A stretch of 64,000 bases of DNA. It comes from Argopecten irradians (lineage: Eukaryota; Mollusca; Bivalvia; Pectinida; Pectinidae). The notes below the pieces were generated by a model. The model was given only the letters and a program-made list of their open reading frames with translations, had not been told where the DNA came from and ran no database searches. The stretch is from the NCBI RefSeq assembly GCF_041381155.1, contig NC_091144.1:33970980-34034979 (forward strand). The letters run 5' to 3'. Shown one piece after another: positions 39,449 to 50,900 of this stretch. Made by a program: the position numbers and the translations under genes. The stretch's first letter is position 1, and each line of letters opens with the position of its first letter.

Positions 39449-40064
39449 ACAACGTAAATATATACACAAAATCTGGTCCAGTACACTACCACTCTAATGG
39501 AAATGGCCTTGACCTGGAATGAAATTAGAACAATGGTCAAAAAGATTAGCTATTGGTATATGAAGGACCAAGATTCACAGGTCTCCAATGGTCGGAACCC
39601 AGTCAAACATTAAAAATGGTCCCCGCATCTTTTAACTCGTTTCCATGCTGCACTAGCGCATTTGGCTGTTAATGGTTACCTGCGTTATACGCTTCACGTG
39701 AATACCGAATTTTGTAAGATAAAATATATAAATGAACCTGAGAAACATATATTTCAAAATGATCAACAAAATATTAAGGAAAAATAACTTATTTTTATTA
39801 CAAATATATATATATATGCATATATAGCGGTTTAGGTAGCAGTAAGTGTGTTATATGAAGACATATTCTTACCTTCTAAGGCATGCGGCAAAGTGAATTG
39901 TGAAATACAAAGTTGTGTAGAATATTACATTTGTACCGAGACAACAGCCTATGCATTATCACACATGCTACTGATAAGATAAGAAAACGAGTTTCTATTC
40001 TCGACTTTCATTTCACATTTTACCTTCTCGACTGCTTCCCGACCTACCTAGTATATCTATGATT

Positions 40065-40190
40065 TGTTTGTTTGATTAAATTAACAGCAAAGATCATGTA
40101 TGGACGGCCTCCCATGTATGTGGTGTGCAGCGTCGTGTGAAGTGCGAGGTGCGTGTTTTGGGAGACTGCGGTATATTCGTGTTGTACACC
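40065..40190 (+). repeat. dispersed repeat, family I, partial
   Basis: TTTGTTTGTTTGATTAAATT, GACGGCCTCCCATGTATG and TTTTGGGAGACTGCGGTATA match the same family. Confidence 0.65.
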
Positions 40191-40759
40191 TTTGAATATT
40201 TACTTTTTTCCGTACTGTAGAAACTTTTAAAGTTTCATGTTTCATAACCGGGCGAAATATTTGACTTTTTTTTCTTCTTCAGTAATCGAATGAAAAGAAT
40301 GAATTAGTTAAAAAAAATCATTTAAATAGACAGACTAACATTCATGACGCCTTCTAAACATTGTTACAACACAAAATGCCCAGATACATGTTTTATGCTT
40401 GTTTAGATGAAAACATACATGCAAAAGACACTTCACAATTACTAAAAACAGTGTAAAAATGTTAAATGAAAATATAAACCACAACTTGGCTTCATTGCCT
40501 GACCGTATGCTTTAATTTCACCGCAATATAGACGTAAATATTATGATTTTTGGTAGAACTGCCAAAATTTTGACAAAAAATCCTTTTGAGCTCATATTTG
40601 TAGCTGTAAAATTAAAACATATACAGTGTAATTATTGAAATTCTCAAAAAGTTGGTGAATTTTGGTGGTGAATATCATATTACAAGCTCTTCTTGATTCG
40701 TGAGTATGGAAACATATAATTTTAATGTTTTCATGGTTATTGTGGAACCAACCACAAAA

Positions 40760-41104
40760 TTAAAGTGAACAGTCGGGCAAGGATGGCTCAAGTTGGTAAA
40801 AATGGTGTGAATGTATCGAGTATAATTTCTTATGAAATGGAAAAATAAAATCTCTCGTCAAAATCTGTCTGCGTACGATGGAATTAATTTAAAGTAAGGA
40901 AATTCTAAAACGTCCTCCCGGCTCACTATGTCCGTGGTTACATTTCCACGCAGCCTCGCTTTCAATGCTTTCAACTTTTCTTTACTTTAATGGTCAGAAC
41001 TGGGAAACTAAGCAGAACTTGACCGTCGTATTAATATGTGAGAACTTTTGGAAGGCCAATGGACGCATTTATACTGGTTTTCTTTGCCCGACTATTCACT
41101 TTAA
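40760..41104. mobile_element. family C miniature element, copy in segmental duplicate 2
   Basis: TTAA at both ends, 345 bp, terminal motifs AGTGAACAGTCGGGCAAGG and CCCGACTATTCACT. It is 23 bp shorter than its partner at 35189-35556, mainly through small indels. Confidence 0.8.
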
Positions 41105-41997
41105 CCAGAACTGTCGCCAGCGTGGACGACTAATATACCCGCTACACAAATGTAATAGTTACTCCTTTAATATAGGACATTGCAAAACCCTTTATAGTTT
41201 ACTCAACTAACCTTCATACCAGGGTTCTGTGTACCAAATGTTATCAAAATCTGCCAAATAGTTTAGGAAGAGTTTGCCGGACAAAGTTGTGTCTACAGAC
41301 AGACAACCCTATTCCAGTATACACACTATAAAAACAATGAAGTGTTTAATACGATAGTAGAATCCATGTTTAAAATTTGACTCACCACGGATGTTCCCCA
41401 TGAAGAGTTTCAAATCACACAAACTGTCCAAAAACACTCGGTCATTTACACCCTAGTTATGTAAGGTGTTGTTCTTTCCACCCTCGATACTCCATGGGTT
41501 ACTATCGCTGACGTTATATCCACCCCTGGACTATAATATCAGAATAAACCCGGTCGCAACAGACCAGAACAGGTAATTTAGTCATTATATGTACATCAAA
41601 AGAGCCGTACAACGGTACACTATGCACAGTTGACTGCGTGGCTTTGAGGTTGGGCGTCACTCACGCTAGTCTTCAAATGAAGGGAAAAGAGGTCCTTTTG
41701 AACCCCCCTTCAAAATGTTTTTTCTCGCTTTAGTGAAGTGTCTGAAACGGGTTCTTTTTAATGGGTACCACGACAAATTGGGGCTTGGTCGATTTGGGGT
41801 TAAAAAAAATAAAAAATAAATGTATATAGTTATCTCTATACAATTTTATATATTTTAATCGCATCCATGTGATGATATATATATTCTGTAATGTGGTCAT
41901 ATACAAGGTACCATATTCGGTAATGTGATTATATATATATATATATCTACACAGCACATTGATAACAAATACATTTATTATATTACTTACCTTTCTC

Positions 41998-42080
41998 CCG
42001 GCGGGACTTAACCCACATAGCTTTCACTTACCTTTGGCTCCAAAGCCCAACGCCTTAACCTTTGCTCCACTGGGTCAGTT
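41998..42080 (-). repeat. tRNA-like module (SINE or tRNA pseudogene), duplicate 2
   Basis: Same module as 36500-36582, but with GGTTAAGGCGTTGGGC, one base shorter and closer to the tRNA form than the first copy. Confidence 0.45.
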
Positions 42081-42559
42081 GGCGAATCCATGTCAATAAA
42101 ACCTATACAAATTTACTATGGCTATAAAATTAATCCGGATCACTGAAGTGATTGAAAGATATTGGAATACAACAGAGATCTACTTTTTTATTGAGTAGAA
42201 TTGAGAATTAGTGAAGAGAATGATTCATTTGTGTTTTCTCACCAAATTTACCAATTTTGGAGAACAAACACGGCTCGGAGAATAATAAATTCGAATGATT
42301 TCTAGAGGACATGGCGAAAGTGTATCAACTGCATTAGGTAGGATAATATATATATTCTTAATATGTGAAAATCAAGGGGGGGGGGGGGGTTGTAAACAAA
42401 CAAATGGTTAAAAACAATTTACAATGTTTTCCCGTATATATGTCTTTGAATATCAACTGAACATGGTAAGACGACATTGTCCACGAATTTTCAGGAAAAT
42501 CAGAAGGAGGGTTCAAAACTCTAACCAAATGAAGTCTTGGCAGCTTTTTCCCGAACTGC

Positions 42560-42630
42560 CTTTAGTTTTACTATGAGATAGACTAGGGGTGTATATAACG
42601 ACTGTATTAGTAACCCCTGGAGTAACGAGG
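42560..42630. mobile_element. foldback element, family B, right-arm fragment
   Basis: ACTATGAGATAGACTAGGGG and AGTAACCCCTGGAGTAACGA match the right arm. It directly follows the end of segmental duplicate 2. Single left-arm fragments also lie near 34208, 35950, 41480 and 45281. Confidence 0.55.
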
Positions 42631-42959
42631 GTGAAGTCTTTCAAACCTTACCGATTTCTTCTCTTCTCTTTGCATTGTACACAGTACCATTAATCTGCAG
42701 TATTAAAAAATCTTTTAAAATAGAGATGAAATGAAAGAAAGTGATGCACAAGAAACTTTACCTCGCTGGATGTTCGGGGTTGTTCGGATCCGTCTCTCAT
42801 ACCCAGGGTCAGGTAGTTATATATATAGTACTGTGAATGTTTTTTTTTTATAAGTGTGCGTTATGCACACACACGTACCTATATATTTGAACATACTTAC
42901 ATCACTATTTAACTTCCGTGATTACACTGATATACTACTTAACTGTGCTGCCAAATATA

Positions 42960-43840
42960 GACACATCAAATTATATTTACACAGCTAGAGTTAGGTTAGG
43001 TAATTAATTAGTAGACAATCACATTACATTTTACAGAGTTAGACTTCGGTAATCCACTGTTATACACATCAAATTTCATTTACAGCTAGAGTTAGGTAAT
43101 CAATTGGTAAATACAATCACTTAACATTTTACAGAGATAGAGTTAGGTAATCAATGGGTAGACAAGCACATTACATTTTACAAAGTAAGACTTCGGTAAT
43201 CAATTGGTAGACATTCACATTACATTTTACAGAGTTAGAGTTAGGTAATCAATGGGTAGACAAGCACATTACATTTTACAAAGTAAGACTTCGGTAATCA
43301 ATTGGTAGACATTCACTTTACATTTTACAGAGTTAGACTTCGGTAATCCACTGTTATACACATCAAATTTCATTTACAGCTAGAGTTAGGTAATCAATTG
43401 GTAAATACAATCACTTAACATTTTACAGAGATCGAGTTAGGTAATCAATGGGTAGACAAGCACATTACATTTTACAGAGTTAGACTTCGGTAATATACAC
43501 ATCAAATTTCGGCAATCAATTGTTAGACATTCACTTTACATTTACATTTATCCACATACACATCAAATTTCATTTACAGCTAGAGTTAGGTAATCAATTG
43601 GTAAATAACAATCACTTAACATTTTACAGAGATAGAGTTAGGTAATCAATGGGTAGACAAGCACATTACATTTTACAAAGTAAGACTTCGGTAATCAATT
43701 GGTAGACATTCACTTTACATTTTACAGAGTTAGACTTCAGTAATCAATGGGTAGACAATCACATTACATTTTACAGAGATAGGGTTAGTAATCAGTAAAA
43801 CTAGTTAGTGAAATAATAGATACAATCACTTTATATTATA
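42960..43840. repeat. about 50-bp degenerate minisatellite field
   Basis: Repeating phrases are TTAGGTAATCAATGGGTAGA, ATTACATTTTACAGAG and GACTTCGGTAATC, spaced about 50-55 bp with some composite blocks repeated as pairs. It runs up to the candidate exon at 43844. Confidence 0.85.
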
Positions 43841-43843
43841 CAG

Positions 43844-44139
43844 ACCTGGGTAACCCATTAGCCCAGAGCAAAAGCCTACATTCATCTTTTTCTTCAAATA
43901 TCACAGCATATATCCGAGAAAACTACAAAAACGACGATATCTCTATCAAGCGTATTCGCTCATCTGTGAGCTCTTCGGGTTATGGTTCATTTATGTGTGT
44001 GTGGCTTGGCGTTATACACAAAACTGTTAAGACATCTAAAGGGCGCTCTCCTGGGGCGCTTAGGTCTTTGATGGGATCGGCATTAAACGACGATGTGTGT
44101 TTTGTGTTATATAACATTACAAAATATTTTTTCATCTTG
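43844..44139 (+). other. unassigned candidate coding exon
   Basis: A frame stays open from about 43840 to 44217. It is preceded by a plausible acceptor (TTATATTATACAG) and has a strong donor at 44140 (CTTG|GTAAGTCT), which would give a 296-nt exon with split first codon and whole last codon. The middle translates to a coding-looking stretch with AYIRENYKNDDISIKRIRSS and later SKGRSPGALRSLMGSALNDD. I do not recognise the protein, no partner exons were found, and it lies on the opposite strand to both neighbouring genes. It could be a real exon, a decayed gene fragment or chance. Confidence 0.22.
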
Positions 44140-44208
44140 GTAAGTCTTACATGGGTAACATGTTCCGTCCATCACTACTGTTATCATTTCAATCATTTTT
44201 TTAATGAC

Positions 44209-44284
44209 ATGTTGTAATATATAATATATATTATACGCAATATATATTATGTATAATATATATTATGTATTATTACAACATGCC
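44209..44284. repeat. AT-rich palindrome
   Basis: ACATGTTGTAATATATAATA at left and ATGTATTATTACAACATGCC at right pair, with a TA-rich middle. It follows the candidate exon at 43844-44139. Confidence 0.7.
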
Positions 44285-46361
44285 ATTTTTTACAAATCGA
44301 GTCAGGTATGACCATGGTGCACGTCAAGGAAATCTACGCCCGGTAGTATAGGCACAATCCCGAAATATGCTAATTTCAATATTTTTTTTCTTTTTGTTGT
44401 TTGACTATTTTTTAATCGTTTGTCAAACAAACTAAATATTCATTGAAAAATATGTAAGCACGTCAGATACATATTTAACAGTTTGTTCAAGGATGCACTA
44501 TATGGTGTCCTAGAGGAAAAAACATTTATCCTTTTTATGATGTTCCCGTGTTTATAATAGTTACCATACCACCTACAGCTAGGCTCAGTTTCACGAACAT
44601 TCATTTGCTTGTGCTAATGTCACTCTAAATGTTGGTTTTTTATGCCAGGAATTTTTCGAGCTTTGTGACCTTTACTCACATCTAAAGATAAAAAGACATG
44701 ATTTTCCTTTCAGAGGTGTTTATTATGTAGGGATGTTTGCCAGCATTTCATATATAATAGTGGTCTGCCATTTTAAAATACACACGTTGTCCATCAGTAA
44801 TGATTAAAATAATTCTTTTTTTTCCTCAGATTAACAAAACATATGACTACCCATTCCCCATGACGTTGTGACTACATGATGCACCAATTTTTCAGTCATT
44901 TTGACAATCTTTAAACCTTTTATAGAAAATGTTCTGGTATTTATTTTATGTTAAATATTTTGATTATTAAAAACTTCGTGGGGAGATTTGACGTTCATAA
45001 TTATAGGTATATTATATTTATAACCGCCATAACTTCATATTCTCACTAAAACAACCGTTGTCTATACATAAAATCCTTGTGAAAATTGTTTTCAAATGTT
45101 CTATAAACTCTGGATTCATGTTTATTTTGGCTGTTTCTGTATTCCACAAGTTAGATTAATTTGGGGACTCCACGTTTTGTGTGTGTGTGTTGTTTTCTCT
45201 TAGTTTTCTATATACTTATAACATGGGTGGTGTGCTATCATCTTGGACTGCCAGTTGTATCCTTGGATTACATTGACCCATACTTCGATATTCCAGGGGT
45301 TTCCGATCACTTACGGATCTTCTACATGTAGAGAATCGTAAGTGTTTGATTCGCTTCATTGCTCTGGTACTTTTGCTTTTTAATAACCTCCGTGTCATAA
45401 TAATTAGTTGATCGTATATTGGTTTTATAAACAATGCTGTTATTCTGGATTGTAATCAGTAATATTGCTTGGTTTGATTTGCTTCATTGTTCTGGTACTT
45501 TTGGTTTTTGATAAATTTGATTATTGCAAATTGAATGCTCGAGGTTGTACTTAATCCTCTACATAATCCCCTGGACACACTGAAAATTCGGTCAAACTTT
45601 TCCCGAACTAAATATGGCGGGAGGGACCGGCTTTCCCGCGGTTTGGGTGGGGCGGGTGGGGAATATGGCGTGGCGTACTTCCCGCGGTTTTGGGAGGGGG
45701 GGGGGGGCAGTTGTGCCCTTAGTTTACTACTACTATTATTTTATTGCATTTTTTCTATAAGAAATTGTTACTTTAAGTATACACTAATGGTATTCGCCAA
45801 GGTGGTGCCATTGGTCGTTACATTTAACCTAACAAGTTCTGCTAAAATGCATTACTGTAATAGCATACTATTGGGGTTTTTTTTTTCCAAAATGACGCTG
45901 GACATCAGGAAGAACTTGAAAAGCAATTCCGAAATTTCATTTCTGTGTATAATCAAAAAGTGTTTTTTCCAAAATCAATGGCATTTCATATGTCTTTGCT
46001 AATCTCATAATAACCATTAGAGTTATGAATCCTGGCCAAGTTGTTCTCTTGTCTGGGAATAAATGTACCTGGCACTTGGTTTAAAATCAAAACATAGATT
46101 CTAATGCAAGATTAGATCTATGCAACACGTGATGGGACTTAATAATCAAGATCATGGTCACAAATGTCAAGGTTGACAAAGAACTCTTTTATATATCTCG
46201 TAAGGAACAATGGGCTTTATAAAGAGAAAATTCCTGATTTTTCGCTATAAGCCTTTCCTTTCAAATTTGTCAGATGACCGTCGAGGCCCCCAGGCTTTTT
46301 GAGGTTGATAGAGCCAGACCTGGAGATTTTCTTATGATTTTCAAAACGAATCATGATCTTA

Positions 46362-46870
46362 ATCTTGAGGAATCTCTTAACTTAAAATTTTTCCTAGGAA
46401 AGCATTACAGATTTTAAAGATGCTCCACCATTGACAGAGCATAAATGATATTTATTATTTGAACAATAATTGGTGTTTAATCATGTATATATATATGTCT
46501 TATTAATACAAAAAATAATATAAAATAATTCATTTTGCCTTTGTTACATGCGCAATCAGCACTTCATTCTATATAGGATATAATGCCGTGGAATTTTTTC
46601 AGAATGCAATTAATTTTTTTCTTCATATTTTCAACTTGAAGTAAAAGAAGAAGCCCAAATTTTTCTATAGTGGTAATGGTGTAAAGTAACTTTTGTAACT
46701 GATGAAAAAACACTCAATTGTCTGCTTCTATTTTTGATATGAAAAAAATACCATTTGTCGGTGATGGAGCATCTTTAATATTTTCCCTTAACTTTTATAA
46801 TGCTTTTCTCTGGGGAAAATTTAAGTTGAAGGGAATTCCTTAAAGTTAAGGAATGTTCATATAACTGGGC
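46362..46870. mobile_element. family G element interrupted by a family A element
   Basis: Outer parts (TTTTTCCTAGGAAAGCATTA at left, AAGTTAAGGAATGTTCAT at right) match 37682-37830. The middle is the intact family A element at 46414-46778. Confidence 0.6.
46414..46778. mobile_element. miniature inverted-repeat element, family A, intact, nested
   Basis: TTAA on both sides; inner ends AGATGCTCCACCATTGACA and TGTCGGTGATGGAGCATCT are inverted repeats. 365 bp, no coding capacity. It is inserted inside another repeat (46362-46870) whose uninterrupted relative is at 37682-37830. Confidence 0.85.
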
Positions 46871-47329
46871 CCTGATTTTACTTGTCCAGTCTGATGTGTT
46901 TAACATACAAGACACAGTCAATATTGTTTGTTTGACATTTTATATTTTCATAATTCATAACAAAAATAGCTGTTTCATATGATAACAAATAAAGAAATCA
47001 CAGTTATAATAGTATCAATGGATTGTGACAAGTATCTAAAAAATTTTATCATTTGAGAACATTTCAGACTTAGATGGCCTCACTCTAGTCTTCAGAGTAA
47101 TCACTTAGGGACAGAAACAAAGGGAAATAACTCCGATAGCTAGATCAGAATGAAGCGGTCAAGGACATGACAATTCACTACTTTTACTTGACCAGTGGTC
47201 ATATCATAATGGTATTAATCAGAACTCTTTTGAGCACACTCTTGATTCATCAATATATTGTCAAGAGTAATTCTGTGTAACACTATAAAGAATTATTTTC
47301 ATTCAGAATATTTTTTTTAATATGCCATC

Positions 47330-47960
47330 ATTAGTTTTGTTTTTCCTTTGTTTGAAAAATTTGTTAACAACTGGTAACATAAGTTGTTGTTTTACAGTTT
47401 TTTTTTCGTTGTTTGAGGCAGTCGTTGCTTATTGTAACGTTAACGTAATTGTTTGTTTACAGTTACTGGTTTTGATTTTCTGTTGTTTGAGGCAGGCATT
47501 GTTTATGCTGGTAACGTAAATTGTTGTTTACAGTTTACTGGTTTTGATTTTCCGTTGTTTGAGGCAGTCGTTGCTTATGCTGGTAACGTAAATTGTTGTT
47601 TAACGATATTGTTGTTTACAGTTACTGGTTTTGATTTTCCGTTGTTTGAGGCAGTCGTTGCTTATGCTGGTAACGTAAATTGTTGTTTACTGTTACTGGT
47701 TTTGATTTATTCCGTTGTTTGAAGAAGCTGTTGTTTATGCTGGTATAGTAAAACCTCGTTTACAGTTAATGATTTTGATTTCCCCTTGTTTAAAGCAGCC
47801 CTAGTTTATGCTGGTAACCTAAGTTGTTGTTTACAGTCGACGGTTTTTATTTTCCGTTGTTTGAGGGAGTCGCTGTTTATGCTGGTAAAGGAAGTCGTTG
47901 TTTACAGTCACTGGTTTTGATTTTCCGTTGATTGAGGCAGTCGTTGTTTACGTTGAGTCT
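47330..47960. repeat. about 71-bp minisatellite, about 9 copies, overlapping the MCMBP 3' end
   Basis: Copies are marked by CCGTTGTTTGAGGCAGTCG and ACAGTTACTGGTTTTGATT, spaced about 70-74 bp (one interval is 87). The copy at 47895-47960 is inside the final MCMBP exon and holds its stop codon; the others lie downstream on the transcript strand. Copies at the far end are more decayed. Confidence 0.88.
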
Positions 47961-50900
47961 CCATAGATTTAGCCTGGTTCCAAAGATTCTGCGTGGGGGA
48001 AGTCTGGAGGTGACTGATGGCCAACAACCTAAACAGAAATAAGGAATCACTTACACACTGTTTAAAGTATCCCCAAGCATAAATTACTTTTAATTTTCAA
48101 AATGGGAAGATACAAGTTTGATACAGAGTCAATGAATTTAAAAGTTGATACTACATGTAGAGTTCATTTAAAAAGTTAAAGCACACCATTCATAGTACAC
48201 TTCTTGTGTAGAGTCATGAATTAAAAGTTTAAAGCCCACCATTCATACTACACTTTTGTAGACATGAATTACACTTCTCATACTACACCTTCATGAATTA
48301 AAAGTTAAAAGCCCACCATTCATCAATTGTAGAGTCAAATTAAAATTGCCCACCATTGTTTTGTAAAGTCATGAATTAAAATAGCCCACCATTATACTAC
48401 CTTGTAGAGTCATGAATTAAAAGTTATTCAATTACATAGAGTCTAGCCCACCTTACTGACACTTATTTCAGAATAATTCAATTTGAAATAAATTGATTTT
48501 TTGTAAATCAATAATTATCGTTCTTTACAATATTCTACATGAACAATTTAATTAGAGTAAATCATATGTCAATTTTCATAACGCGTGTCGTCTTATGTTT
48601 CCCGTTGTTGTTCTTATTACAGAACGATAGTTGACTTTCACTGTACCAGACATCAAAACAAAGAGATAAAATTTCACCTTTAACATAGATTATACAGGGA
48701 ATCTTGAATTTGTTTGGTATTGTAACATCATCTTAGGCCATCGATTAAATTTTCTTATCTTAATATTGTTTCTAATTTTTTTTTAAATTGTTTCCAAAAC
48801 ACATTGGGTCTTTAAGCAGCTTGCTTGCATAAAACAAAACAAAAAAAATGTTGCAAAAATAATAGAGATGTTCTTTAAAGAAATTAAACATAATAGTCTG
48901 TATATCAACTTGATTCAACATTAAACAAATGGTTAACATAGTTAAAAAGATAGCTCACCTCACTAAATTCAGAAGTTTGTGGAAGTCGTCTATGGTCATA
49001 TTCTTTGGGTCATCTTTCCGGATGTTGACAAAATCATCCTGAATAGCCTGCAGATTAAGATGAACATATATAAAACAAATAAAATTCAATAATCTGAGTG
49101 ACCAACACTTCAGCCTGATCGGTAACAATCTAATTAAATTAGACTTGTAATTCCAATCCACTACGATGTTCTACGTTACGCTCCATTACAAGATCTAACG
49201 ATGCCCCGTTCGGGGTCACCTCAGCATGATCCCTGGCTTAGAATCGGAACATCTCGGGATGTATTGTTAGCCGTTTATTCTTTAGAATGAATCCACCACA
49301 CTGACGATTCCATAGGCGACACGCTGATTAGCTAACGTTTGAGGTCATGCTGAGGTGACCTCGAACGGAGTGTCGTTAGATCTTGTATTGAAGCGTAATG
49401 TAGAGTAATGTAGTAGAGTGGAATTACAAGTCTAATTTTAATTAGATCAGGTCATCAGATCCTCTAAAATATTTCATACAGGAACATATTCCAAGTATAA
49501 CTGTAATATTGTAGATAAGAAGACTTTTAGAAGATAATGGTGGTGTCGTCTTAAGAGCTACAATTGGTGCCTATTACAGCTAATGGAGCAAAGTAATGAA
49601 TATAATATGCAAACCATATTAATACAGTTTGTATGCACAATATCGTACTTTGTTTTTATATTGCTTACCTACTAGGTTATAAAACAGATGGGGCTGACCA
49701 CGGTTACGGCTATATTGGGGGTATTGGCAATTACAAAAAATATTGTTAACCGCGATACAGTTTACCATGTACACGGTTGTTTTTTCGATAAATTTTTTCT
49801 TAGTTATCTTAATTTATTAAATTTGTATTTAAAAATACAGCAAGTTGTTTTTTGTTTTCTTTTACCACATGTGGGTATTCCTAGTCGATTTGTTCGGTCA
49901 AATTTTGTCTTAAATTATGTCGCTGAATGATTACATTTTGCGAATGACAGTTGACATATATACCAATATGACTATTAGGAGTTTCTGAAATATTTTTCAA
50001 TGCTGATTTGCTACATTAATTCAACAATACCGGAATATTTATTTATAATTCCTTCTAACACATTTAAGGCCCGGTTGACATAACATGGGCTGCAGCTATT
50101 TAAGGCTTCCTTAAGTCAACGTCTTGTGATCGGTACGGTAGATAATAGGAATTGTCATTGTGTTTGTTTTGGACATAATTAATATGTAAATGCGTGTATT
50201 TGCATAATTAGAAACCTACAAAAAAGTATAGAAAATTGTGAGTGATTTTCTGAGGCAGTGCTCCACGACGACACATAGGGTCCATTTCTTACCCGGTTGA
50301 AAGGTGTAGTAGACCGTGTACGTATATTCATTGTTATTCCAGCAACATCCACTTACCGTCTGAATTTCTCCTGACATGCTATAGTCCAACATCTTGGCCA
50401 CCGTCACATACACTCTAAACTTGTTAATGAAGTCGGGACTCGTTAAGTTATCCACCCTGGAGAAGTAGTCCTGTAGGCTAACTCCCGCGGGTAAACTTGC
50501 AGTCAGGGGAACTAGACAGTCACTCTGGAAAACGGTAACATAGCATCCTTTAGTGAACGACTCCATGGTTTGTTCAAATGTACATGTAACAGGGTGCAGG
50601 ATTCATAATATAGCAACCTTTGGTGAAGAACTTATAACACTCATATTTTTATATTACATTATGTATAAATCCATTTTCTCCAATGTTATGAATATAACTC
50701 TCTGCATATGTTTGAATGTACTCTCAGTATACTGGAATTCCTAACTTGGACCCCAGTACTAAAGTGGTAACACTATGGACTTTATAGTACTGCCCGGTCA
50801 CTAGGAATGGCTTGTGTGGGAGTGATATTAGGGGGACCAAAATTCAAATCAATTCAAATCAATATCAATGATTTAAATCAAGGAAATGTATATATTGAAC

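Larger units (their letters stand above)
40442..42520. repeat. direct segmental duplication, copy 2 (about 2.1 kb)
   Basis: Partner of 34855-37034. In copy 1 a family A element (34391-34713) lies just before the block. In copy 2 the matching family A element is at 38050-38408, with about 1.9 kb of extra DNA before the shared block resumes. TA run shorter (about 41927-41948); G run of 14 at 42376-42389 against 8 in copy 1. Confidence 0.9.
33129..47907. other. repeat-dense space upstream of the minus-strand transporter
   Basis: The missing first exon and promoter of the transporter should be here. I see only elements of families A, B, C, G and I, the segmental duplication, the minisatellites and the candidate exon at 43844. 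The stretches 33180-34200, 44290-46360 and 46871-47329 show nothing definite. Confidence 0.55.

Noticed and set aside
35414..41210. Two similar open frames (35414-35722 and 40965-41210) that look like a conserved protein
   Set aside because: They are the same family C element and flank in the two segmental duplicates; similarity is at DNA level and no known domain is seen.
42760..42800. Possible first exon of the minus-strand transporter (ATG followed by a GTAAAG donor at 42766)
   Set aside because: The short frame has no GWGW-type motif and ends in phase 0, while the 144-nt exon needs a phase-1 partner.
45535..46002. 155-codon + strand frame
   Set aside because: Composition follows G-runs and AT-rich DNA, no domain, and no splice or start context.
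47322..47722. Repetitive + strand open frames
   Set aside because: They are the minisatellite at the MCMBP 3' end read on the other strand.
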